Part shown: one piece after another, positions 13,481-26,377 of the stretch
Numbering within the stretch: position 1 is the stretch's first letter
How the letters are laid out: each line of letters begins with the position of its first letter
From: Sphagnum magellanicum
Lineage: Eukaryota > Streptophyta > Sphagnopsida > Sphagnales > Sphagnaceae
Length of the DNA stretch: 64,000 nucleotides
Assembly: GCA_021904315.1 (NCBI GenBank)
Contig: CM038912.1
Location: forward strand, 9,387,061-9,451,060
Direction of reading: 5' to 3'
Notes under the pieces: model-generated
The model's database searches: none
What the model was told of the DNA's origin: nothing
The model's input: only the letters and a program-made list of their open reading frames with translations
Translations under genes and position numbers: made by a program

Positions 13481-13760
13481 CTCTCGTCCTCTCCCCCGCC
13501 TCCCTCAGAGAGTCTGTGTGTGTGTGCGTGCGTGCGTGCGTGTGCGCCTTTCTCTGTCTGTCTGTGGGGTCTTCTTCGACTGTTTTGCTCGAAAGCACGC
13601 AAAACACAAACGACGGAAACAGGCTACAGAAAACAACAGCAAGGGACGAAGAGGCTGAAAGGAAAAAAGCAAAACACAAAAGAGAACAACCAAATCTCAA
13701 TCAGGAATTTCACATCCAAAAAAAAACCTTAAAAAAAACCCTAATCCCAAACTAGGTTCG
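13481..13760 (-). promoter_or_regulatory. Histone deacetylase 5' leader/proximal promoter with GT repeat and telo-box
   Basis: Upstream flank of the deacetylase start. It holds a GT/GC dinucleotide-type repeat (about 13510-13550) and a telo-box word AAACCCTAA (13736-13744). In Arabidopsis telo-boxes are enriched near transcription starts of highly expressed genes and are bound by TRB-type proteins. The role here is inferred; no transcription start or TATA box could be fixed. Confidence 0.35.
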
Positions 13761-16700
13761 ACCCTAGTACTACTTTGACCCAGTTTTTTTAATAATAAAT
13801 TATTTTTAATTATTTTATTTAATTATTATTATATATTTATATTATTTCAACTTTATTTATTTATTTATTTATTTATCTATTGTGGTGGCGAAATTTCGCA
13901 ACTTGGAGAATTTGTTTTTAAGAAAATGAAAAAAACACACACAATTTTGTGAAATAATTTCGCCATTTTCGCCATTTTTAAAAATAAAAATAAATAAATT
14001 AGCCACATCTAGCCCAGGCACTTTCTAGGTCGCCATTTTAGCAGGAGTTTTTGCAAAAATGGTACAGCCCGCATAGGACAGTCGCCAATTAATGCTAATT
14101 ACTAGTGTTGGACTAGTGTGCCATCGGCCTAACAGTGTGAACACATTCTTTAATTTTCTAAATTCAGCAATGTGAACACATTGAGGGCTCAACTAATATT
14201 TCCTTCCAAACCCAATCTTTGCAATTTGTTTGAATTTCCAACAACAAAATTCACTCAAAAATCAATCTCTTCCACACCTGATCTCGGAAAGTTGTGAAAT
14301 AAACTCTATTAAATCTAACTCACCAAGGGCTTTCCAAAAACACCAAGAATGCACCCAAATTCCAATATAGTATTCAGTTTTTATTTTATTTTATTTAGTT
14401 TTCATTGAGAAAATTATTCAATGATTAATAGCTTCCACACCATAGCTCCAAACACTCTCAAGCCAAGTTGGTGCACCCCTTCTCATTGAGAACTTTTTGA
14501 AGATACTTAGAGCACAACATGAAGTGCCATGGGTTGATAGATCTTGGCATGACAAACAAAACAAAACTAACTAACTTGCTTCATAGATAGATTAACATTG
14601 GAGATCCTTGTTGATGGACCTACTTGAGGAATTTGAAGGAAAAAATAACCCTAGTACCCCCTTGTAAGTGCCTACCTAGTGTTACATAGTAGGTTACTTA
14701 TTTAGTGCTACTTGATAGGTACTCATGAGGTACTAATATTTTTCAAAACAAGTAATAATTATGTAGCCAAAAATGACTTTATTTCAAAATTACTATTTTT
14801 TAAACCTAAAAGAAATTAGCAATTTTGTGTTTTACACAAAACTCACACACACACACCAAAAATATTATTATTATTATTATTATTAAATAAAGGAAAAATA
14901 AAAGGCCCTCTCACCCCCGCCCCACAATTTTAGTGTGAAAAAGTTAGTGACCCAATACCATATTCGTGAGCCCAAACTTGTATTGGAGTTGTTTTGATAA
15001 GTTCTCTTTTATATAAGTAATCCTTCAATAAGGAGGTCCGACATCATTTGCATTGTTGGCCCTATCTACAAAGGCCTTTAAGGACATTGTGTTGTGAATG
15101 ATTATATGGTAGTTTTTTTGGGGGACTGTAGTCCATCAAAAATAGGTTATCTCAATTGCTATCTTTATGATTTTAGATTTTAAATGTGAAAAATGTAAAA
15201 GGAGATTATCCATCCTAATTTCAATGAAAATATATTATTTGCCTTTGTAAGCATTTATTGCATCCACCTTTAATAATTATGATTTTTAAAGCTCAAGGTT
15301 TAAGGTTTAGGGTTTACTTCAAGGCCTAAAGCTCCGCCCGTTTCCCGTCACTTTTTGCACACAATTCTCATACAATGGGTCTCATTGATTTTTTTGCCAT
15401 TGTGTAGCGTGATGTTGATATTGTGGGGGAGAATATGACATTAGTGAAAACAATATGTATAAATGGATAAACATGAAAAAAAACTGCATAAGATTGTCAG
15501 TGAAAGTAACATCAACAACATTAAGAATGTAATGAAGTGCAAGACAAATTAGATTAACAACAATAAGGTACGTTATTCAAACTCTCATGATTGTAGAACT
15601 TGAACATGAAATGTTGGAAAGATACAAATAATTAGACATTATTGATTTGAATTTGGTGATTTTGCATTAAAGCAATTCCAAGGTTATGGGATGAAGTGTT
15701 TTAGAGTAATGACTAGGGGTATATTCAATGGCTTTGTCATTGTTGTTAGTGATTTAGTCATTAACACTAACTTTTAAAATAACCTTGTAAACAAAGATAC
15801 AATTTTCACCCTGGAACATTAGGACTTCTTACATTTTTGGCATTTGCAACAACTACATAAATATAATTTCTTTTGTGGGGAACTTACAATAGATCATTAA
15901 AGAAAAGGACTACAACTTCACAATAATATTTACATCAATTAACATAAAGTCTAGGACTTAGCATTGGTGTCACTTGTAGTTTTTTTATTAAGTGTATATG
16001 CACTTGTTGTTGGATCTAAATTTCAAGCTTGGAATTACATGTTTGATCAGCTTTTGATGTGTGGAATGCAATCAATACATTTATGGATAGTTCATGGTTC
16101 TAAACTTAAGATGGTCTACAAAGTGTAATGTTCTTAACTTAATTATGTATGTAATGTGTAAGATCCCCTATTGTAGAGTAAAAAGGTTGCTCCAATCAAC
16201 ATGAAAATGCCATCCTTCGAAAAAACTTGCCAAGAGCACATGTACTAGCAACCTTGCTCTAATAGTAAAATCCTTTTGAAGACCACATGCCAAGTTGCCA
16301 ATTTGCTTATATTTTATTTCAACAACAACAACAAAGTTCACATCTCTTATAAGCTAAGCAAACCAATAGAAGAGAAAGATTAGTTGATTTTATCATCTAT
16401 GGTATTGTTCCTCTAATTAACTTATGGGTCATCAAATACCTTCTTACAAAATCTCAAAAACATCACATACAAATCAAGATGAAAGCTATTGTTGAGAATG
16501 ATGGACATATGTAAGAATATGTGAAATGAGTTGTAGAGAGGAGTATATAGTAATATGAAGAAGATGGTGAAATCAATAGACTCTTTTAGATGGTGAGTTG
16601 CCATAGACATGGCCCTAAGTTTGGACATTGCAAGAAAAGTTGTCCATGTGTCACCAAAATGAAATCATTGAAGAACAAGTGCATGATACAATCTATCAAA

Positions 16701-17684
16701 CCATAGAAAACTTTTAACAATTACACAAAAGACAAATCAATCTAACAATGTGAAACTAAATAAAAAGAAGTTTATGGGTCTATGTTATTAGGCTATCACC
16801 TTCATCATGAATGGTAGTGTGTAATTGCCATTCTTATTCCCCTGTTGACTTCCTCAACTTTTGACAACATGTATTAATAAAAATAAAATAATGTATTCAT
16901 ATTTTATCACAATAAATTATGCACAAACTTGCATCATGGTTTTGTGTTGCATTTATGGAAATAATGGCAATCATGATGTCAACCAACTTGAAAATGTTCG
17001 AAAGAATGCCATGCCTTTGACCCATCAGGAGAATTGCACAACCAATTCAATTTTTGAGTTTGGACAAACAAGCTCCACAACAAAAAGAAACATTTTCAAA
17101 ATTTGCAAGTTCACACAAATCAATCTTTAGAAAGAAGACAAAGCTTTAGATTAGCATAGACCAATTTTGGTCTTAAGTTTGCAATTTATACAAACTCAAT
17201 TCAATTGTCGCAAGATGACCACTAGGAAAATGCATGCCCAAATTCAAATGCATTTTCCCCTACCTAACCATGGGTTTAGGGTTTAGTGTTTAGCTTACCT
17301 TTAAACCATTCAACAAACATCTTATTATTTCCTTTCCCTTTAAAGTGATAAAATGATAGTTGGAATAGTTTAACTTCCTGAGCCTAAAGAGTTGGTGATT
17401 GCAACCTTCATAAAAAAATAAATTAAGGATTATGGACAAGATGAAGATGTCAAAGGAACATATACTTTTGCTTGTTGGTTGGAGGATGTCCTCCTTCCAC
17501 TTCTTCAAAATCTCTTCCAAAAAAAACATGATGTTAGACAAATAATTGGCAACCATAGTTGAATATGTGTGCACACCTCTATAGTTGTACAATAATTATC
17601 TAACAAAATCAAGCAATTTTTTCCTTCTCCAACAATAATAAGATTTAGGTCACTTTGCAAATTTGCCCATTTTTTTTAGAACTC
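13761..17684. other. Intergenic, AT-rich, no intact gene
   Basis: Contains an ATTT run (about 13850-13880), a paired gaaatttcgc/tttcgccattttcgcc motif cluster (about 13885-13980) and an ATT microsatellite (about 14863-14884). Open frames at 16422-16628 (-), 16861-17130 (+) and 17290-17592 (-) have no recognisable domain. Confidence 0.5.
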
Positions 17685-17990
17685 ACCTTTTGCAACATCC
17701 CAACAAAAAGTAAACAAATTTGGGTGCATACCTTGGTGTTGCATTTTTCTAGGGTTTAGGGTTCAAGTGCCTTTTGCCCTTTCCTACATTTCACAATGTC
17801 CAAGGTGACCACATCTCTCAAGATGGCATCAAATGTTGAAAAAGTCTCCAAGCATCCTCAACACTACCACATTTGGCATACATATCAACCAAGATATTTT
17901 TCAACAAAGACATGTGAATCCCATCCACTTTAAATGGGGTCTGTTCATAAGCACACATGCCTTAATCTTCAAGTGCAACTATGTTGGACC
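17685..17990 (-). pseudogene. PPR-repeat gene fossil
   Basis: Minus-strand conceptual translation gives pentatricopeptide-repeat signatures of the plant PLS type: GWDSHVFVE, then in a shifted frame NILVDMYAKCGSVEDAWRLF, then RDVVTLDIVKC, KGQKALE and a MHPNLFTF-like block. These are the usual order of PPR repeat boundaries. Frame changes between blocks and stop codons show it is a dead fragment of an organelle RNA-editing/processing factor gene. No flanking repeat unit is recognisable. The match to PPR consensus is strong over about 100 residues. Confidence 0.8.
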
Positions 17991-18975
17991 TTTAGCAATC
18001 TCGAGACTTGTTGTTTCATGTCATATAGGAAATGTCTATATAGGTTTTGATGCAGAATGATGATGTAGAATATTTCTTTTCAAATTCATGAAATTCCACT
18101 ACAATAAAAATAAGAAGAATTGAACTTCAAGGCTCTCAAGTCATAAGAATCACATGTGTAAGAAAAAGTCTTGATGCAAAATGATAATATGTTTTTTTTC
18201 TTTTCAAATGTAGTGCATTGAGGGATGCTTGGAAGAATGTTTAACAAGATGCCAACACACTTTGTGGGTCACCTAGAATGTCATGATATTGGGACATGTG
18301 AGATGTGGGCAAAGGTGGTAGAAGGCATTTAAACTAATTTGACAAAATTTGCAACACAAAAGGTGTGTGTGATCAAATTGTCCACATCATCTTAGTTGCC
18401 ATGCGATGGTCAAATATGCAACTAAAATATATAAATAAAAGGGTTTTATGTAGTCTATTTGGATGAAAACAACAAATAATTGTCCATGTTGTTGCCCATA
18501 TACATCACTTGGGCTTTAAGCTTTGTGTTGTCGTGCACTACCAATGATAATTAACTAATTCCTTTTTCTCTTCATATGTTCCCATATGGTTTCCAATAGT
18601 TCATCATTATTTATGTCAACGTTAAATTTAATTTGAATTAATATTAATGAGGTAGTTAGGCTTGGAAATCATGTAGGTATGAATTGTCTTTGGAATTGTA
18701 TAGGGATGACCATATGAAGGATCATGCAAAATCAATTATCCAAGCATGACCATATGAAAGTTTATGCAAATCTCCCATATATGAATTTTTCAAAATTTCT
18801 CATCACTATAATTAGTTGCATGTTAGTTACACACATGACTATATAAACAAAAAATATATGGTGTCAATTTCATGATTGCAAATATGATTGATATAATTAT
18901 AAATGACCACCAATTGCAAGCAGTTGCAAAATGAATAATTATAAAAGACAATTATTTTTATATTGGCATTAATGA

Positions 18976-19310
18976 GTACCTTAAGTAAGTAGGTTATGGC
19001 CTAGGTGGGTAGGTAGACCTTAAATAGATATGTAAGTAGGTAGCCTAAATTGGTGAGTAACCTAAATGGGTATGTAACTTAAGTGTATAGGCAAGTGGGA
19101 AGGTTTGGGTGGGTTGATTGGATTAAATGATTGGCCTAGGTAGGAAGGTAAGTAACCTAGATAGGCAAGTGCTTAGGTAGGTAGGTTGGGGGCCAAGGTA
19201 AGAAGGTGAATAGGCAAGTAAGTAGCTTGGTAGGTACATTAGGTAGGTGGGTACATAGCCTAGGTATGTCCTTAACCTTATGTAGGTAAACCCTTTAGGT
19301 AGGCAAGGTC
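18976..19310. repeat. Low-complexity GGTAGGTAAGTA-type degenerate repeat
   Basis: Dense irregular array of taggtaagtaggt-like words without a fixed period. A shorter related patch lies at 20225-20412, and CCTAAACTAACCTA-type arrays near 40.3-40.6 kb use similar words in the opposite orientation. There is no coding potential. Confidence 0.6.
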
Positions 19311-22300
19311 TCTATTTTATCTATGTGTAATTAGAAAATAAACTATCTAATTATCCTTACTTTTGAGCTTTGGGTCTATGGGACTTCAAATATACCTACA
19401 AAATGAAGGTGAAATGCCCAAGTGAGGATGAGATTGACACAAAAGTAAGCACCATTTTACAAATATTTTCATTATATAAAAAAAGATTATTCAATAGTTT
19501 GATTCCATCTACAAATCAATACCATACCAAAACTTATGAATTTGTTTACTAACGATATATTATCCTCCAAAACATTCATATAAAACATAATTTTGTTTTA
19601 CAATGGGCTAATGCATCAACATTAATTCAATCCCATATATTTCAATTCAAAGAAGTTGATTTTGTTCTTGGAATAAAGTTTGTATTCCACAAGTAAAACC
19701 TAGCCATAATTGAAGGTTTAACCATGCTAATAGGAACCGCCATGAGCAAAACCAATCATTCTTTTATATGTTTACAAGTCTCAAAACTTAAAATATTGTT
19801 GAAAATGTGTGTTATATGTGTACAATGCTCTTTAAAATATCAATCCAACATTTGGATCAATTTGAAAGCAATTTGGTGAATATCAAAAAAATTAAAAACC
19901 CCATATGACATGTGCTTTAATGGTGTAAAAGCATTATTTAAGCACCATTGTTCAACATTGTTTCATGACTTTTTGACCAACCTCATGCTACCACATCAAC
20001 CTATTAGTAGTCAAACTATACTTAGGAAGCATTGGTGGTTCCTATTGGCATGGTTGGACCCTTGACAAAGGTCCATAGTCACAAGAATCAAAGTGAACAA
20101 AACAAAATCAAAATAAATGCATGTGGTCACTACCAAATGTGTGAACTAAAGGCCATTGTGGAGTTAAATCATTTGGTTTTTGCAATGTTATTTATGTAAT
20201 AAGCCACCAAATATTAAAAGGTTAAAAACTTAGGACTTCTAACCTAGGTTGATTAGGCTTAACTAAAAACCTAACCCAAACTAGGTTTCTACCTTATGCA
20301 AGGTTATTAAGTTAGGCTAGGTAGGTAGTTAAGTAGGCATGTATAGTTAAGGTAGGCCAATAAATAGGTACATGTAATTATGTTAGTTATCTAAGTTAGG
20401 TATGTCCTCTAGGATTGCATGCACAATGACTACAATCATGGAACACATAGTCATTAATGACATTTGCGACTACAACCATGGAAACAACTAGTGGTAAAAA
20501 TGATATGTCTAGATTGAGGACATAATCATGCAATCATATATAACACAAATGACTACAAATGTAATGGTTTTAGTAATCATAAAAACCATGTTTTGGTGTA
20601 ATGTTCAAACACTCTTAAACTTTTAACACTTTTCAATGACAAATTCAAACGGGTTTAAAAAACTCATATTCTTTGGTTTCATCAAAAGATTCTTTTGATG
20701 GGTCATTTGACAATGTTGGGAATTTGTTTAAATCAAGGGGTACCTTGCCCCATCATTCTTTATTTGTTTCACTTGTCATGCCCCAACCTTGGTCACCAAT
20801 TCAAGGCTAAGGTTGCAATTTTCAATTTCACCTACCATACAATCATGTTACAACTTACATTGCACCAAATTCAAAATCAAGTGCAAATTGGGCAACCTAT
20901 AAACATTTGTGTGTTTTACCAAAATGAATAATTTGTCAACAGCAATTATGAAAATACAAATGGGCCCACGCATGCATGACCAATTTACACAACTATAAAT
21001 CATGGCTTTTATGTTGGATTTTTGGATTAAAAATCTAATCATAATGAACAATAGATACTTTTAACCTTAATCATAATGAACCAGTCATTTAGGCTAACAA
21101 CTTAATTAAATTCATGTTGATTAAGATGATTGAAATGTTATTAATGTGATAGGATTAGTCTATTTTGTTTTTAAAACATGATATAATAATATAGACAAGT
21201 TAAAAACATAATTTCTTTGGATCTAAAACTTTAATGACCAATTTTTTTAAAGTTAATTAATTTTTAAAGACATTTGTTTACAAATTAGTAATGGATCATT
21301 GAACTTATGAGTCATGTATGTGTACATATTAATATTATTATTACTAGCACATATTATGAATGATTTTAATTGTATAAATCATGATCATAAGATGTCAAAA
21401 ATTAAATTAAACCTTCAACTTTTTTATCACAGTCAAGGCCTTTAATGTTGGACCATCACCTCATGTGATGAAAAGCAATGTTATTACAAAAATATAAACA
21501 CAAATATATATTTGAATTTATTACATGGTAACCTTATCATATGTAATGCATTTTCATAATTACATTGAAATTTATAATGTATTCATAAATGATAATAATT
21601 TGGTATAATACTAATATCATTTTTTGTTATGGTTAATTTCAAAAAATAATTACACAATAATTGTTTAAATTTTCTTATAAACTAGTATGATTAAAAATAA
21701 TATCACCAGTAGCACCAAAACTAACATTATAGTCACATATGAAAGGTGTTGGTCCATGTCAAAGTTTGAATGAATCATTTTAGTTAAAATAGTAAAGTTA
21801 TGATAATCTACATAAGTGCCACATCCACAACATGTACAAAAATATTTTGAACTTGATTAAATAAAAAATATTTGTTGGTCATAGTAAACATAATTAATTT
21901 CCATGTTAATGAAAATGGATATTGTCATACATTTCAAATCAATTAATTTAGTCATGTTGATGTTATTAAAGTAAAAGCCATGGTTTTGTTGTAGTGTTAA
22001 CAAGTCAATTTCAAACTATTCCATTGCTTGTAGCATAATGTCACATGTCAATCATAGGTTGCATCTACCATGTTTAACTTCTAGCATAACATCATGTGCC
22101 AATTCTTAAATCAATTATAGACTACAACTATTTAGATGTCACATGCCTTTTAAAAATATATATATTTTGGAAAATTCAATCTTCTTTAAATCCAACTTTT
22201 TAATAAATGTTTTGATGTGATTTGCCATTCCCTCACAACAATAACAACCCAAAATCACATATACCCAATTTGGAGATAGTTGTTACTTTAGGAAGATGAC

Positions 22301-25300
22301 CTTTTGTTAGCTATCTAATATGCCTTGTACTTGCCTTTGGTAACTTTCAACATTTAAAACAATCTTCACAATGGTACCACATGAGAATCAAACTATAATA
22401 TGGCATTAATTTTTAATACAAAAGTATTTCAATACTATATCATTTTTGTTACACCCATGTAAACCATGACCTTAATTTAATTGAAAATTAAACATGTTGA
22501 AAGGTTCTACCAATATAAGGTCAAAATATCTCACAATTGTAATTTTTTGGTCAAACAACTTATACATCTAATGAAATCCATGCGCCTTCCTACTAGGACC
22601 AATTCTTAACGGCTTATTAAAGTGAAACATAGAGCCATCAATTGCTACCTCTTGCTTAAAGAACTTCAAAAGTGGATTACAAATTTTTTAAATGTGGATT
22701 TAGGATGAAGTTGCAACCAAATTATTACATACTTCTCATGATAAATGTGTGTTATGTAAAAACATTATGATATTTTATTACCTTCTTTTCAAATCACACC
22801 ATTGTTTGCAAATTGGTGCAAGTCAAACATATTGCCATGAAGTTTTATAATCATGTGAAGAAAGGAAAGTTGGTTTGAAAAATTAATGGATTAATAAATT
22901 TCATTCAACTTGTTTGCTAATACATGATTTAGAATTGAATAAGGTGCGGATTTTCCCATGTTGTAGTGTGTATGATTTTGATTGCATAGATGAATCTCCT
23001 CGTTGCTCCAAAAACAAATATCTTCAAGAACCAAAAGCTTTGAACCTATTCACCTTAGGGCTATTGCTCAAACCTACTAATTCTAAAATTAGGTTTATAC
23101 AAAAAAAAATTCTTAACAAATTCAAAAAAGAATGTCCCCCCTTGGGTGAATGTACATAGATGAGGAGTTGACAACATCCTTTATCTATTTTGGAGACGGT
23201 GGATAAACAATTGTAGGGTTGGATTATGAAGGCAATGAATGGTTTAAGTCAATGGTGATTAGATAATTTTGTTTTGTCAAATGTGTTGTTGTTTTGCAGT
23301 AGTTTGGGACGATTTCTATTATTTTTGAAATAATGAGGGAAATGGCAATTTTTTTACTAACGGTATGATTCACGAAGAAGCCATTGCAAGTTATTTTGTT
23401 GTGGTCCGTATCAAGTGCTAGGGGAAGATTGGTGTTGTTGATAGTGAACATGATGGTGTTAAGCAAGGGGAGGAGTATAAGATTTAAACAAAGGGACAAA
23501 ACTTTCCAATGTAGTTGTACTTATGTGTGATGTACTTATTGATGAGAGTGCCACGTAAATTGTGAAAACATGTTCTATGTAATGTCAAGTAGCAAAGATT
23601 GTAAATATAATTTTTGCTATGCTATAGCACATTTATTACTTATTGATGAGAATGCCAAGTAATCTTGTTAATGAAACATGATTGCTAGGAGATGATGATG
23701 AACATGAAGGAATTGAAGCAATGAATCTAACCTAAATTACATTTGCATAGTAGGGGAATGGGAAGAATGTGAAAATTAAACAATTTGTTTTCAATATGTG
23801 TTGGCAAGATTGTTAGGTCTTCTACTATTTCATGTGCGTTTGTGATGTTAAATATGTTTGTGAGTGAATTGCCTAATACATTAGGATTCACCTAGGTTTT
23901 GGAGTTACAACATAAATGAATTTAACATTGAAGGAACATGAATGTGTAATTGTCCAACATTGGGGCTCTAGGTAGAAACAAGGAACGTGTTTTGTTCATT
24001 GTGGTTATGCGAAGGTTATATGCTTGATTAAAAAAAACAAGAAGAATAAATGTATTAGATTTATGGGTGCAATCACAATATAAAAAACCAAAGAGTCCAA
24101 GGTTTAGATTTTTTAGAGGATTAACCATTACCACATTTGAACATGGCCTCCATGTTTTATGGTCTCAAAGGAGGATGATCTAGTGTCAATTTCAAAAACT
24201 TAATTCACATGCATTCATCCATGAACTTTCAAAGAACAGATGATCATTTATGTTGAAATAATAATTATTTGTACACATAACACATATATACATTTCAACA
24301 AAAAATAAACATTTCAAACTTGTATACTCTTTTTCACATTATTTGAAAAAAAATCTATAATATAAAAACCATTTTGTGAATTACACAAACTATGGTTATT
24401 GAACCCAAAACAACTTATTCACAACATGCTACATATTTATTCAAATAATTATTGAATCAATCTTATATCATGTATGGAATGCATCCATGCCCTTTAATGC
24501 ATGCAAATGAAAAGCTCTTGTTAAAAAAAAATTGCAAAATACGTATATTTGACAATTAAAAACATGTTTGAACCAAATGTGCATATATGTGTGATAAGCA
24601 AAAAATTTCACCAATTTCAACTCCTATTGTTCTTTTAATCATCAACATGAAAATCCTTTCCAATTTGGAAAAACATCTCGTTTGTTAAAAAGAACTGCTA
24701 ATGAATGGTGTACATTTGATAAGCAAAACAAATGTTTAAATTAAATTTTTTTTTACAAACAACATATTCCCCATTGCTTACTAACATTCACTTAATAATC
24801 ACAACGGATGTTTAAACTTAAAAAACTTCTACAAACAACATATTGCCCATTGCTGACTACCACTCACTTAATAATCTATGAAACATTTGAAAACTACACA
24901 AAAATCATTGAGATGCGACTTCACTAATATAAAAACATTGTGCACCAAACCAAATTACATTTCAATGTTTGAAACTCATACTCGATCTTCTTTCAAAATT
25001 GCAAGAGTTTTCAAAAGTCAACACATTTCTTGGTTGTGTCCTTTAGCTCTAATTGCACCCATATATATATATTCGTTACCATGTGTTGAATACTACCTAT
25101 ATATATATTTGTTACCACGTATTGAATATTGAGGTTGAACATCTCAAGAAAAAAGGATGAAAAGAAGATTTTAAGCTAAAGGAGAGGAGGCTTTAGGAAT
25201 GATATTATCACATCAAGTAGTTACATGTCTTTGTTAAGAAATGTTCATGGAACTAATGCAATCAATAAGGACATGGTATTATTGGTGATAAGGATTTCAT

Positions 25301-25779
25301 TGTACCTTCTCAATAATGTTCCAAGTAATTGCTTTTGATGTGTGGCACTCATATTATAGGTAACTACTATCACATGCGTTTTCATGAGGTTGAATCATCC
25401 TTACCATTCCCTCCATTATTATTAGTTACACAACAACAATTGGTGCAACAACTTGAGTATGGTACTTATCATATGCCACAAATGAATGAATGAATGAATG
25501 AATGAATGGATAAATGAATGAACAAACAAACAAATGATGCACTAATACGTTTCCAAATGAAAATAAACCCATAATAAGTTTTTTCAAATCAAATGAAAAT
25601 AATCCACAAAATTTATAGGGTTTGCTCAAATGCCGGCCAAAGTTTGAATTGATCAGAGAAAAGATGCAACACAACAACATGGTATTGTTGGTTAGTAAAG
25701 CTTTAGCTGAAAAGTGTGTGTGTAGGGTGTGTGTAGGGTTTGTGTACTACTTTGGAGTTTGAAAGAGTGAGAGACAAAG

Positions 25780-25783
<4 letters not shown>

Positions 25784-25814
<31 letters not shown>

Positions 25815-25885
25815 GCACTACTAGTTTAGTTACAACTTAACAATACTAGAGTAAAAAGGAAGAGAGAGAGAGAGAGAGAGAGAGA
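25784..25885. repeat. Two GA-dinucleotide microsatellites
   Basis: GA runs at about 25784-25811 and 25859-25885 are separated by about 47 bp of unique sequence. They lie downstream of the CesA gene. Confidence 0.9.
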
Positions 25886-26377
25886 TGTTGTTGAAACAAA
25901 GCCTGGATCTTAAAAACCCTTCTTTAAAAAAAATTTGTAAGTAATGATACAGTTAGTGTCTCTTGTTGAGAGATGAGCTACAAATCTCTTATTTTCTACC
26001 ACCAGCCTCTGCAGCCACTATCCCAAAGACAATGGCGGCAGAAGAAGGGGAGGTGGGGAGGGTACACAACAACACTGTAGATCAATAAGGGGGCTGGCTG
26101 GCTGGCTGGCTACAGCTCTGAACTCTAAACCCTAAACTCTTGAAACCCTAAATGGCAGCGGCGGTGGCAGAGCATAGAAACCCTAAACAGCCCCTCCTTT
26201 TTTTGGGCAATAAAAAAAAGGGGAGCTGTTGGAAAGAAGTAAAGGCTGCACATGAAGAATTTTTTTTTATCATTTTCGTGAACTGAACTGGTGGGTAGTA
26301 AATTTTTTTTTAAAGATTTGAAGAAAATGGGAAGGAAAAAAAAGCTTTGAATTATAGAAGGCGAGAGAGGGAGGGCT

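Larger units (their letters stand above)
17991..26377. other. Long intergenic region, AT-rich, no intact gene
   Basis: About 8.4 kb with only short chance frames. It holds two low-complexity stretches rich in GGTAGGTAAGTAG words (about 18976-19310 and 20225-20412), an ATGA tetranucleotide run (about 25481-25509) and two GA runs (about 25784-25811 and 25859-25885). Telo-box words lie at about 26120-26190, just downstream of the CesA stop. The end near 26378 should include the CesA 3' untranslated region. Confidence 0.5.
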
